A stretch of 10,273 nucleotides of DNA from Xanthobacteraceae bacterium (GCA_030039105.1 JASHQO010000294.1:1-10273), one strand, 5' to 3'; shown: positions 1 through 7,446, counted from the first letter of the stretch. Made by a program: numbers and translations. The notes: generated from the sequence alone by a model not told the origin.

Positions 1-331
1 CGGCTTCTATCTCGCCACCATCGGCCACTGCATGGAATGCCACACTCCGCTGGTGAAGGGCCAGCACCACTGGAGCGCCGATATGGGCCGCGGCGGCATG
101 GAATTCCCCGGGCCGTGGGGCGTCTCGGTCTCGCGCAACATCACGTCGAGCAAGACCAAGGGCATCGGCGATTGGACCGATGCCGAGGTCAAGCGCGCCA
201 TCACCCAAGGCATCGACAAGGACGGCAAGAAGCTCAATGGACCGATGGGCTATCAGTACTATGCCCATATGACCGACGCCGACCTCGATGCGGTGATCGC
301 CTGGGTGCGGACGGTGCCGCCGAAGGAGTAG
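1..331 (+). CDS. c-type cytochrome, 3' part only
   Basis: The gene enters from the left edge; the frame begins at base 2 and ends with TAG at 329-331, leaving 109 visible residues. A covalent haem-attachment motif CMECH (CxxCH form) lies at visible residues 10-14. A likely distal Met ligand is Met82 in the segment GPMGYQYY. The C-terminal stretch with TDADLDAVIAWVRTVPP is the last helix typical of class I cytochrome c domains in multi-haem cytochromes, such as those of alcohol or aldehyde dehydrogenases. The protein would be periplasmic or membrane-anchored and carry electrons; partner and haem number cannot be told because the N-terminal part is outside the window. Only one CxxCH is seen here. 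It is on the same strand as the protease gene 74 bp downstream, but no functional link is evident. Family is confident from the haem motif and fold; exact role is unknown. Confidence 0.85.
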   Translation, partial: GFYLATIGHCMECHTPLVKGQHHWSADMGRGGMEFPGPWGVSVSRNITSSKTKGIGDWTDAEVKRAITQGIDKDGKKLNGPMGYQYYAHMTDADLDAVIAWVRTVPPKE

Positions 332-405
332 ATCGGGGGTCAAAAACGCCCTTCTAAAGCCTCGGTCGGGTGCGTATATGAAAGCGCATCGAATCGAGGT
401 TCTGC

Positions 406-1809
406 ATGCTGCGTTTGCCGATTTTGCTCGCGCCGGCGTTTGCCTGCGGCCTGTTCGCAGCGCTGCCGCAGGCCGTCTCCGCGCAGGAGCGGCAAGTCCC
501 GGCCTCGGTGGCGCAGCTCCAGCTTTCGTTTGCTCCGGTGGTGCAGCGCGTGGCGCCGGCGGTGGTCAACGTCTATGCCGCCCGCGTCGTCGCCAACAAC
601 AATCCGCTCATGGCGGATCCGTTCTTTCGCCAGTTCTTCGGCGGCGGCATGCCGCGCGAGCAGGTCGAGCGCTCGCTCGGCTCGGGTGTGCTGGTCGACG
701 CATCCGGCCTGGTGGTGACGAACTACCACGTCATCGAGGGCGCCAGCGAAGTGAAAGTTGCGCTCGCCGACAAACGCGAATTCGCCGCCGATATCGTGCT
801 CAAGGATCAGCGCAGCGATCTCGCGGTGCTGCGCATCAAGGGCGCCAGCGAGCGCTTCCCGACGCTGGAATTCGCCAATTCCGATGAATTGCAGGTCGGC
901 GACGTCGTGTTGGCGATCGGCGATCCGTTCGGCGTCGGCCAGACCGTGACCCATGGCATTGTCTCGGCAGTGGCGCGCACCCAGGTCGGCATCACCGATT
1001 ATCAGTTCTTCATCCAGACCGACGCCGCCATCAACCCCGGCAATTCCGGCGGCGCGCTCGTCGACCTCGGCGGTCGCCTGGTCGGTATCAACTCGGCGAT
1101 CTATTCGCGCTCCGGCGGCTCCCAGGGCATCGGCTTTGCCATTCCCGCCAACATGGTGCGCGTCGTCGTCGCTTCCGCCGAGAGCGGCAGCAGCACCGTC
1201 AAGCGGGCATGGCTCGGAGCCAAGCTGCAGGAGGTGACGCCGGAGATCGCTGAAAGCTTGGGGCTGAAGCGCCCGAGCGGGGCGCTGGTCGCCAACGTCG
1301 CGGCCGACGGCCCGGCCGCCAAATCCGGCATCAAAACCGGCGACTTGATCGTCACCGTCGACGGCGTGGCGATCGAGGATCCCAACGCCTTCGACTACCG
1401 CTTCGCCACAAAGCCGATCGGTGGCGCCGCCAAGGTCGGGCTGGTTCGCCAGGGCAAGGAGATGGTGGTGTCGGTAGCGCTGCAGAGCCTGCCGGACACG
1501 CCGCGCAACGAGATCGAAATTCGCGGCCAATCACCGTTCCTCGGCGCCACCGTGGCCAACCTGTCGCCGGCGCTGGCTGACGAACTGCGGCTCGACCCGC
1601 AGACCGAAGGCGTCGTCATCACGGCCGTCGCTGATGGCTCCGCGGCACAATCGGTCGGCTTCCAGAAGGGCGATATCGTGCTCTCGGTGAACAACCAGAA
1701 GATCGCGAAATCTGCCGATCTGCAGCGCATCACGAACAGCAATAGCCGGCAGTGGCGCATCACCATCGAGCGCGGCGGCCAGCAGATATCGGTCATGTTC
1801 AGCGGATGA
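406..1809 (+). CDS. degP: periplasmic HtrA/DegP-family serine protease with two PDZ domains
   Basis: The product is a 467-residue trypsin-like serine endopeptidase/chaperone of the Do (HtrA) family, which degrades or refolds misfolded envelope proteins. Residues 1-26 form a Sec signal peptide, with a hydrophobic stretch and a probable cut after AVSA. The catalytic triad is visible: His108 in TNYHVIEG, Asp138 in RSDLAVLRI and Ser214 in NPGNSGGAL. Two PDZ domains follow at about residues 265-355 and 375-460. The linker before the catalytic His is short compared with the long LA loop of E. coli DegP, so it may be closer to DegQ; the symbol marks family, not strict orthology. ATG at 406 is preceded by a plausible ribosome site (GAGGT at 396-400). 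The stop lies 4 bp before rarA, suggesting co-transcription. No clear promoter could be assigned in the 74-bp gap upstream. Confidence 0.93.
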   Translation: MLRLPILLAPAFACGLFAALPQAVSAQERQVPASVAQLQLSFAPVVQRVAPAVVNVYAARVVANNNPLMADPFFRQFFGGGMPREQVERSLGSGVLVDASGLVVTNYHVIEGASEVKVALADKREFAADIVLKDQRSDLAVLRIKGASERFPTLEFANSDELQVGDVVLAIGDPFGVGQTVTHGIVSAVARTQVGITDYQFFIQTDAAINPGNSGGALVDLGGRLVGINSAIYSRSGGSQGIGFAIPANMVRVVVASAESGSSTVKRAWLGAKLQEVTPEIAESLGLKRPSGALVANVAADGPAAKSGIKTGDLIVTVDGVAIEDPNAFDYRFATKPIGGAAKVGLVRQGKEMVVSVALQSLPDTPRNEIEIRGQSPFLGATVANLSPALADELRLDPQTEGVVITAVADGSAAQSVGFQKGDIVLSVNNQKIAKSADLQRITNSNSRQWRITIERGGQQISVMFSG

Positions 1810-1813
1810 GCCG

Positions 1814-3148
1814 ATGGCCGCACGCTCCAAGCCCAAGGGTCCGAGTCTATTCGCCGCCGGTGGCCTCGATCGTGACGCGCCGCGGCCGCTGGCCGACAAG
1901 CTGCGCCCCGACAAGCTTGGCGACGTCGTCGGCCAGGATCATCTGCTCGGCGCCGACGGCGCGGTCACGCGCATGCTGGAGACGCGCTCGCCGGGCTCGC
2001 TGATTTTCTGGGGGCCGCCGGGCACCGGCAAGACCACCGTGGCACGGCTGTTGGCGCGGGCGACCGATCTCTACTTCGAGCAGATATCGGCGATCTTCTC
2101 CGGCGTCGCCGATCTGAAAAAGGTGTTCGATGCCGCGCGGCTGCGGCGCGAGACCGGGCAAGGCACGCTGCTGTTCGTCGACGAGATTCACCGTTTTAAC
2201 CGGGCGCAGCAGGATTCTTTCCTGCCGGTGCTCGAGGACGGCACCGTGGTGCTGGTCGGCGCCACCACGGAGAACCCATCGTTCGAGCTGATCGCGCCGC
2301 TTCTGTCTCGTGCCCGCGTCCTCGTATTCAAACCGCTCGATGCGGCGGCAATCGAAAAGCTGCTGGTGCGGGCCGAGGAGATCGAAGGCAAAAAGCTGCC
2401 ACTCGACGACGAAGCGCGGGCGGCGCTGATCCGTATGGCTGACGGCGACGGTCGCGCCTCGCTGACGCTCGCCGAGGAAGTCTGGCGCGCCGGCCGCGAC
2501 GGCGAAATCTTCGATATTGCCGCGCTGCAGGACGTGGTGCAGCGCCGCGCGCCGATTTACGACAAAAAGCAGGATGGCCACTACAATCTGATCAGTGCGC
2601 TGCACAAATCGGTGCGCGGCTCAGACCCGGATGCGGCGTTGTACTATCTCTGCCGCATGCTCGATGCCGGGGAGAACCCGCTATACCTCGCGCGCCGCAT
2701 CGTGCGCATGGCGGTCGAGGACATCGGCCTCGCCGATCCGCAGGCGCTGGTCGTCGCCAACGCGGCGAAGGAGGCTTACGATTTCCTTGGCTCCCCCGAA
2801 GGCGAGCTCGCCATCGCCGAAGCGGTGATCTACGTCGCCACCGCGCCGAAGTCGAACGCCATCTACACCGCCTTCGGCGCCGCGATGCGCACCGCGAAGG
2901 AAGCCGGTTCCTTGCTGCCGCCCAAGCACATCCTCAACGCGCCGACCAAGCTGATGAAGAGCGAAGGCTACGGCTCGGGCTACGAATACGACCACAACAC
3001 CGAGGAAGCGTTCTCCGGCCAGGACTACTTCCCGGAAGCGCTCGGCCGCCATCAGTTCTACGATCCGCCCGAGCGCGGCTTTGAGCGGGAAATCCGCAAG
3101 CGGCTGGAATATTGGGCGAAGCTGCGACGCGAGCGGAGCAGCCGTTGA
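1814..3148 (+). CDS. rarA: replication-associated recombination protein A (AAA+ ATPase)
   Basis: This is a 444-residue cytoplasmic AAA+ ATPase of the RarA/MgsA family (Mgs1 and WRNIP1 in eukaryotes), related to clamp-loader subunits and acting at stalled replication forks. Walker A GPPGTGKT is at residues 67-74. Walker B, with the DEIHRFN signature typical of RarA, has its Asp-Glu at 123-124. Sensor 1 and the arginine-finger region follow (GATTENPSF from about 149, then LSRAR near 164-168). The C-terminal half matches the family's tetramerisation region (RGSDPDAALYYLCRMLDAGE and EDIGLADPQAL). Length is normal for the family. ATG at 1814 lies 4 bp after the protease stop, and a GGATGAG stretch within that stop region (1804-1810) could serve as ribosome site, implying translational coupling. 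No anomaly was seen. Confidence 0.95.
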   Translation: MAARSKPKGPSLFAAGGLDRDAPRPLADKLRPDKLGDVVGQDHLLGADGAVTRMLETRSPGSLIFWGPPGTGKTTVARLLARATDLYFEQISAIFSGVADLKKVFDAARLRRETGQGTLLFVDEIHRFNRAQQDSFLPVLEDGTVVLVGATTENPSFELIAPLLSRARVLVFKPLDAAAIEKLLVRAEEIEGKKLPLDDEARAALIRMADGDGRASLTLAEEVWRAGRDGEIFDIAALQDVVQRRAPIYDKKQDGHYNLISALHKSVRGSDPDAALYYLCRMLDAGENPLYLARRIVRMAVEDIGLADPQALVVANAAKEAYDFLGSPEGELAIAEAVIYVATAPKSNAIYTAFGAAMRTAKEAGSLLPPKHILNAPTKLMKSEGYGSGYEYDHNTEEAFSGQDYFPEALGRHQFYDPPERGFEREIRKRLEYWAKLRRERSSR

Positions 3149-3208
3149 GAGGCTCCCGCGGGCCGCGCCAGCCGGGCGGCGGACGGCAAATGGCCGGGCC
3201 GCGGCATC

Positions 3209-3314
3209 GGCGCCCGTTCCGTCACCCTGAGGTGCGAGCCTCGAAGGGCGACGAAACGGGCGCCGCGGCCGCATCCTTCGAGGCACGGCTTCGCCGCGCA
3301 CCTCAGGATGACGG
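3209..3314. repeat. intergenic palindromic repeat (REP/BIME-like, 'HPEVRASK' type)
   Basis: This element fills much of the 191-bp gap between rarA and the pseudouridine synthase. Arms 3219-3236 and 3297-3314 are inverted copies matching at 17 of 18 positions; inner arms 3238-3247 and 3275-3284 match perfectly over 10 bp. A competing hairpin pairs 3209-3228 with 3245-3264 (18 of 20). A third small stem is CGGC-TTC-GCCG at 3286-3296. Translated in one frame it gives RHPEVRASKGDE, a peptide I recall from many spurious ORFs in Bradyrhizobium and Rhodopseudomonas genomes, where this repeat is common between genes. It may act as a transcript-stabilising or attenuating structure between the two genes; that is inference. 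Confidence 0.8.
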
Positions 3315-3339
3315 GAAACAGGATAATGCGCCGGCGCCG

Positions 3340-4335
3340 ATGCCGACCGGCGTGCAAAACGCCGCCGTCACCGCAGACGAAAATGGCATGCGGGTTGACC
3401 GTTTCCTCGAGGCGCGGTTTCCGGGCCTGAGTTTTTCCCATATCCAGCGCGTAATCCGTAAAGGCGAGGTCCGGGTCAACGGCAAGCGCACGCAGCCGAA
3501 GAGCCGCCTGGAAGCCGGGCAGACCGTGCGCATTCCGCCGCTGCGGCTCGATCAGCCGAAGCCGCGCGCGCCCGGCAGCGCGGCTGACGAGAAGACGCTT
3601 GCGTTCCTCAAATCGATCACGCTCTACGAGGACGCCGACGTGATGGTGCTCAACAAGCCGATGGGGCTTGCGGTCCAGGGCGGCTCCGGCACCACGCGTC
3701 ATCTGGACGGCATGCTCGAGGTGCTGCGCGACGCCCACGGCCAGCGGCCGCGCCTGGTGCATCGGCTCGACAAGGACACCGCCGGCTGCCTCCTGGTCGC
3801 CAAGACCCGCTTTGCCGCCTCGGCTTTGGCGCAGACCTTCCGCTCGCGCGCGGCGCGGAAAATCTATTGGGCCTTGGTGGCCGGCGTGCCCAAGGTCCAG
3901 CAGGGCCGCATTTCGACTTTCCTCGCCAAGGATGAGCGCGAGGACGAGTCGGTCATGCGCATTGCCCGGCACGGCGACAAGGGCGCGAGCCACGCCGTCA
4001 CCTATTACGCGGTGGTCGAGACCGCAGGGCCGCTGCTGGCTTGGTTGTCGCTGAAACCCGTGACCGGGCGCACGCACCAACTGCGCGCCCATATGGCGCA
4101 CATCAATCATCCGATCGTCGGCGATCCGAAATATTTTTCGCGCGAGAACTGGGAGCTGCCCGGCGGCATGCAGAACCGGCTGCATCTCGTGGCGCGGCGC
4201 ATTGCCGTGCCGCATCCGCGCGGCGGCACGATCGACGTTACCGCGCCGTTGCCGCCGCACATGCAGCAGTCTTGGAATCTGCTCGGCCTCGATGCCAAGC
4301 GCTACGATCCTATCGAGGAGGCGCCGGAGGACTAA
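3340..4335 (+). CDS. rluC: RluA/RluC-family 23S rRNA pseudouridine synthase
   Basis: The product is a 331-residue enzyme that isomerises uridine to pseudouridine in rRNA, probably 23S. An S4 RNA-binding domain spans about residues 17-67 (MRVDRFLEARFP through SHIQRVIRKGEVRVNGKR). The catalytic domain carries the family motif HRLDKDTAG with the nucleophile Asp144, plus LNKPMGLAVQGG near 104-115 and RTHQLRAHMAHINHPIVGD near 244-262. The frame is open back to a TTG at 3112 inside rarA, but the extra 76 residues are largely translated intergenic repeat, and start 3340 gives a normal family length (E. coli RluC is about 319). The ribosome site is weak: AGGA at 3320-3323 is about 16 bases from the ATG. 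ATG 3190, GTG 3352 or ATG 3388 are alternatives. The exact uridine target is inferred from family only. Confidence 0.9.
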   Translation: MPTGVQNAAVTADENGMRVDRFLEARFPGLSFSHIQRVIRKGEVRVNGKRTQPKSRLEAGQTVRIPPLRLDQPKPRAPGSAADEKTLAFLKSITLYEDADVMVLNKPMGLAVQGGSGTTRHLDGMLEVLRDAHGQRPRLVHRLDKDTAGCLLVAKTRFAASALAQTFRSRAARKIYWALVAGVPKVQQGRISTFLAKDEREDESVMRIARHGDKGASHAVTYYAVVETAGPLLAWLSLKPVTGRTHQLRAHMAHINHPIVGDPKYFSRENWELPGGMQNRLHLVARRIAVPHPRGGTIDVTAPLPPHMQQSWNLLGLDAKRYDPIEEAPED

Positions 4336-4463
4336 AGCGGGATGAGCTTTGGTCGAATCGCCATCTCGCTCCAGCCTTTTGCTTGCGCACGATCTTCTCC
4401 GAAAACCGGTTTTCCACCCTCGGATCAAGTCCGAGGGCCGGCTTTTTCGGGATCATGCTTTAG
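4332..4463. repeat. Rhizobiales-type intergenic repeat with CTAAAGC/GCTTTAG ends
   Basis: The element starts inside the last codon and stop of the pseudouridine synthase gene. Its terminal inverted repeat is CTAAAGC at 4332-4338 and GCTTTAG at 4457-4463. Inside, GATC...CCGAAAACCGG (4391-4409) pairs imperfectly with CCGGCTTTTTCGGGATC (4438-4454), and a perfect 12-bp palindrome AAAACCGGTTTT lies at 4402-4413. I recall near-identical 'AAGCATGATC...CCGAAAA...CCGGTTTT' elements throughout Bradyrhizobium and Rhodopseudomonas intergenic regions. Because it contains the TAA stop of the upstream gene, the gene end and repeat end coincide. It lies between converging genes, so it could help stop transcription from both sides. 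Any mobility is unknown; no transposase is present. Confidence 0.75.
4417..4447 (+). terminator. possible terminator hairpin inside the repeat
   Basis: A perfect 8-bp stem, CCCTCGGA (4417-4424) with TCCGAGGG (4430-4437), has a 5-base loop. It is followed after 5 bases by TTTTT (4443-4447). It lies about 80 bp past the pseudouridine synthase stop and could act as an intrinsic terminator for the plus-strand block. The T-run is short and not directly adjacent to the stem, so the call is weak. The hairpin also resembles a separate widespread small repeat (CGGATCAAGTCCG core) that appears to sit within the larger element. Confidence 0.35.
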
Positions 4464-4464
4464 C

Positions 4465-4546
4465 CGTCATTCTGAGGAGCAAAGCGACGAAGCAATCCGG
4501 TGCCGCGCCGCAGCGATGTATTGCTTGGCTTCGCTCGCAATGAACG
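4465..4546. repeat. second palindromic repeat, 'GCAAAGCGACGAAGCAAT' type
   Basis: An imperfect inverted repeat pairs 4465-4496 (CGTCATTCTGAGGAGCAAAG, then CGACGAAGCAAT) with 4520-4546 (ATTGCTTGGCTTCGCTCGCA, then ATGAACG). It abuts the korB stop at 4547-4549 directly. Its translated forms (RHSEEQSDEAIR and similar) are familiar as spurious peptides in Bradyrhizobium-like genomes, so it is a different repeat family from the element at 4332-4463 and from that at 3209-3314. As an RNA in either direction it would fold into a long stem-loop just past korB, which fits a role in 3'-end protection or termination of the kor transcript (inference). Confidence 0.75.
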
Positions 4547-5602
4547 TTAGCGCAGCGCCGCGTTGATCTTCTCCAGCGCCGCCGTCCCGGGGCACAGCTC
4601 TTTCTCGCCCAAAGTATTGAGCGGCGCCGCGACGGTGTTGAGGTGGGCGTGCAAATCCTCGGCGTCGGCATCGACGTAAAGGAGCCCGGTCACCACTTGG
4701 CCCTTGGCGGCGTGCTTTTGCAGGAACGCCATGGCAGCAAGGCGGTCATGCACGTCATAGTCGGCGTCGACTTTGCGCAGCGCAAGCTTGGTGCCGTCGT
4801 GCTGCTCGACCACCTGCACCGTGCCTGGCGCATAGTCGACCGTGATCGGCGCCCGGCCGGTGATGACGTCAAGGCGGTTCACTGCCTCATTGTGCTCGCG
4901 AACGTAATCGAAGCTTTTGGTGGAGCCGGTGTGATTGTTGAAGGCGACGCAGGGCGAGATCACGTCGATAAAAGATGCGCCGTTGTGCTTGATCGCCGCT
5001 TCGATGATCGGCACGAGTTGGGTCTTGTCGCCCGAAAAGCTGCGCGCCACGAAGCTGGCGCCGAGCTGCAGCGCGATGCCGACGAGGTCGATGGCGCTGT
5101 CGGTATTGGTGACGCCGCGCTTGGACTTCGAGCCGCGGTCGGCGGTGGCCGAGAATTGGCCCTTGGTCAGGCCGTACACGCCGTTATTCTCGACGATATA
5201 CGTCATATTCACGCCGCGGCGGATCGAATGGGCGAATTGGCCGAAGCCGATCGAGGCGCTGTCGCCGTCGCCGGACACGCCGAGATAGATCAGGTCGCGG
5301 TTGGCGAGATTGGCCCCGGTCAGCACCGACGGCATGCGGCCGTGCACCGAATTGAAGCCGTGCGAATTGCCGAGGAAGTAATCGGGCGTCTTCGACGAGC
5401 AGCCGATGCCGGAAATCTTTGCCACCCGGTGCGGCTCGATCGCAAGCTTGAAGCAGGCTTCGATGATGGCACCGGTGATGGAATCGTGGCCGCAGCCGGC
5501 GCACAACGTCGAAATCTTGCCTTCGTAGTCGCGATGCGTGTAGCCGAGGTCGTTCTTCGGCAGCTCGGGATGGTGGAATTTCGGCTTGACGACGTAGGTC
5601 AT
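4547..5602 (-). CDS. korB: 2-oxoacid:ferredoxin oxidoreductase, beta subunit (TPP-binding)
   Basis: This 351-residue cytoplasmic subunit binds the thiamine pyrophosphate diphosphate group and one [4Fe-4S] cluster in 2-oxoacid:ferredoxin oxidoreductases, which convert a 2-oxoacid plus CoA to acyl-CoA, CO2 and two low-potential electrons. The TPP/Mg motif is GDGDSASIG at residues 111-119 with ENNGVYGLTKGQ at 138-149. The four cluster cysteines expected for the family are present: Cys34 and Cys37 (CAGCGH), Cys68 (GIGCSS) and Cys218 (SPCVAFNN). The general plan resembles KorB (2-oxoglutarate), but substrate cannot be proved from sequence; pyruvate or another 2-oxoacid is possible. Its ATG overlaps the korA stop by 4 bp (ATGA at 5599-5602), so translation is probably coupled. 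The stop TAA lies directly against a palindromic repeat. Confidence 0.93.
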   Translation of the reverse strand: MTYVVKPKFHHPELPKNDLGYTHRDYEGKISTLCAGCGHDSITGAIIEACFKLAIEPHRVAKISGIGCSSKTPDYFLGNSHGFNSVHGRMPSVLTGANLANRDLIYLGVSGDGDSASIGFGQFAHSIRRGVNMTYIVENNGVYGLTKGQFSATADRGSKSKRGVTNTDSAIDLVGIALQLGASFVARSFSGDKTQLVPIIEAAIKHNGASFIDVISPCVAFNNHTGSTKSFDYVREHNEAVNRLDVITGRAPITVDYAPGTVQVVEQHDGTKLALRKVDADYDVHDRLAAMAFLQKHAAKGQVVTGLLYVDADAEDLHAHLNTVAAPLNTLGEKELCPGTAALEKINAALR

Positions 5603-7446
5603 GATACGACTTTCCGCAGCGGCGTCACTTTGAGTTGGTCAAGATGGTCGCCGATGGCCTTGGCGATGAAACGGGCGGTGATCGGTGTGCCGTCGTAGTG
5701 CACGATCGGCACCAATCGCACCGGATCGATGCTGAGCTCATTGACGATGAGCGAGCGTAGCTGGCTGTCGCGATTCTGCTCGACCACATAGACGAAGTCG
5801 TGCTCGGCGATGAAGCTCGGCACGCTGGAATGGAACGGGAAGGCGCGCAGCCGTAGCCGGTCGAGCTGATGGCCGCGCGATTCCAGCATGCCGATCGCCT
5901 CGTCCATGGCCGGCGCGGTCGAGCCGAAATAGATGACGCCGTATTTGGTCGGCTTGGCTGCGTTGGCTTGCAGCGGCCGGGGCACCAGGTCCTTGGCGGT
6001 CTCGAACTTTCGCAGCAGTCGCTGCATGTTGTCCTGATAGGCCGGTCCTTCTTCGGTGTAGCGCGCGTAACGATCGCGCGAGGTGCCGCGGGTGAAGAAC
6101 GAGCCCTTGGTCGGGTGCGTGCCCGGATAGGTGCGGAACGGGATGCCGTCGCCGTCGACGTCGAGATAGCGGCCGAAATCGCGGCCGTCGTCGAGCATCT
6201 CGGCGGTCATGATCTTGCCGCGGTCGTATTGCTTGGCGTCGTCCCACTTCAGCGGACGGCACAGCCGGTGGTTCATGCCGATGTCGAGGTCGAGCATGAG
6301 GAAGATGGCGGTCTGCAGCCGGTCGGCGAGATCGAACGCCTGAGCCGCCATCTCAAAGGCCTCGGCTGGATCTTCCGGGAACAGCAGCACATGCTTGGTG
6401 TCGCCATGGGAGGCGTAAGCGGCGCTGATGATATCGCATTGCTGGGTGCGCGTCGGCATGCCGGTCGAAGGGCCGGCGCGCTGCACGTCCATGATCACCG
6501 CGGGAATTTCGGCGAAGTAGGACAGCCCGATGAATTCCTGCATCAGCGAGATGCCGGGGCCGGACGTCGCGGTGAAGGCGCGCGCCCCGTTCCAACCGGC
6601 ACCGATGACGATGCCGATGGAGGCGAGCTCATCCTCGCCCTGGACGATGGCGTATTTCGCCTTCTTGGTCTCCGGGTCGTGGCGCAGCCGCTTGCAGTGG
6701 CCGGTGAAAGCGTCGGCGAGCGACGACGACGGCGTGATCGGATACCAGGCGCAGACCGTGGCGCCGCCGTAGACCGCGCCCAATGCCGCGGCCGAATTGC
6801 CCTCGATGAAGATGCGGTCGCCGACCTTGTCGGCCTTCTGCAGGCGCAAGCCGATCGGGCATTTCAGGTTCTGCAGCGCATAGTCGCGGCCGAGATGGAG
6901 CGCATGGACGTTGGAGGAGAGCAGCTTCTCCTTGCCCTTGTACTGCTCGCCGATCAACTGCTCGATCACCTTGGGATCGATGTCGAGCAGCGCCGACAGC
7001 GCGCCGAGATAGATGATGTTCTTGAACAACTGGCGCTGCCGCGGATCGGTGTACGTGGAATTGGTGATGGCGGTGAGCGGCACGCCGATGACGGTGATGT
7101 CGTCGCGGAACTTGGACTTCGGCATCGGCTTCGTGGAATCGTAGAGCAGATAGCCGCCCGGCTCGATGGACGCGACATCCTTGTCCCAGGTCTGCGGGTT
7201 CATCGCGACCATCATGTCGATGCCGCCGCGGGCGCCGAGATGGCCGGCCTCCGAGACCCGGACCTCGTACCAAGTCGGCAGGCCCTGGATGTTCGACGGG
7301 AAAATGTTGCGCGGCGATACCGGCACGCCCATGCGCAGGATCGAGCGGGCAAACAACTCGTTGGCGCTGGCTGAACCGGAACCGTTGACGTTGGCGAAGC
7401 GGACGACGAAGTCGTTTACGCTGCTGATCGGGCGTGGCGTTGGCAT
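5599..7446 (-). CDS. korA: 2-oxoacid:ferredoxin oxidoreductase, fused gamma-alpha subunit
   Basis: The 615-residue product joins two modules of the complex. An N-terminal gamma domain at about residues 10-190 includes GSGSASANELFARSILRMG and EAGHLGARGGIDMM. The alpha pyrimidine-binding domain follows from about 208, with the hallmark YPITPSSSLAD at 235-245, TSGPG at 294-298 and QRAGPSTGMPT at 322-332. A C-terminal transketolase-like domain follows (about 505-615). This gamma-alpha order is typical of KorA-type enzymes. I chose ATG 7444-7446, preceded by GCGGAAC as ribosome site and overlapping the end of korC by 31 bp. The frame is open further upstream (to 7521), but that region encodes the ferredoxin-domain end of korC. 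With korB it forms the catalytic core. No separate ferredoxin gene lies in the operon, so electrons probably go to KorC or a distant ferredoxin. Confidence 0.92.
   Translation of the reverse strand: MPTPRPISSVNDFVVRFANVNGSGSASANELFARSILRMGVPVSPRNIFPSNIQGLPTWYEVRVSEAGHLGARGGIDMMVAMNPQTWDKDVASIEPGGYLLYDSTKPMPKSKFRDDITVIGVPLTAITNSTYTDPRQRQLFKNIIYLGALSALLDIDPKVIEQLIGEQYKGKEKLLSSNVHALHLGRDYALQNLKCPIGLRLQKADKVGDRIFIEGNSAAALGAVYGGATVCAWYPITPSSSLADAFTGHCKRLRHDPETKKAKYAIVQGEDELASIGIVIGAGWNGARAFTATSGPGISLMQEFIGLSYFAEIPAVIMDVQRAGPSTGMPTRTQQCDIISAAYASHGDTKHVLLFPEDPAEAFEMAAQAFDLADRLQTAIFLMLDLDIGMNHRLCRPLKWDDAKQYDRGKIMTAEMLDDGRDFGRYLDVDGDGIPFRTYPGTHPTKGSFFTRGTSRDRYARYTEEGPAYQDNMQRLLRKFETAKDLVPRPLQANAAKPTKYGVIYFGSTAPAMDEAIGMLESRGHQLDRLRLRAFPFHSSVPSFIAEHDFVYVVEQNRDSQLRSLIVNELSIDPVRLVPIVHYDGTPITARFIAKAIGDHLDQLKVTPLRKVVS

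Noticed and set aside
332..360. Possible terminator after the cytochrome gene (GGGGG ... CGCCC)
   Set aside because: Only about three base pairs can form and there is no T-run, so it is not a convincing terminator.
350..379. CTTCTAAA ... CGTATAT as a possible heat-shock (RpoH-type) promoter before the protease gene
   Set aside because: The match to the heat-shock consensus is poor at both boxes, and the gene could also be read from the cytochrome promoter.
340..1530. Long minus-strand open frame (396 codons) opposite the HtrA protease gene
   Set aside because: The protease on the plus strand has signal peptide, catalytic triad and PDZ domains. The antisense frame has no recognisable domain and an Arg/Ala/Gly/Asp/His-rich make-up typical of mirror frames in GC-rich genes.
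3112..3339. N-terminal extension of the pseudouridine synthase from TTG 3112
   Set aside because: It overlaps rarA and is mostly translated repeat (PFRHPEVRASKGDE). Start 3340 gives the normal family length. Kept as an open question in the findings.
4342..4566. Small plus-strand frames between the pseudouridine synthase gene and korB
   Set aside because: They consist of translated palindromic repeats (peptides such as RHSEEQSDEAIR), a familiar source of spurious annotation.
4643..5698. Plus-strand open frame of 351 codons opposite korB
   Set aside because: It is antisense to a well-supported TPP-binding subunit and shows no motif of its own.
5869..7374. Plus-strand open frame of 501 codons opposite korA
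   Set aside because: It is antisense to a clear gamma-alpha oxidoreductase subunit; its composition is low-information and no motif is recognised.
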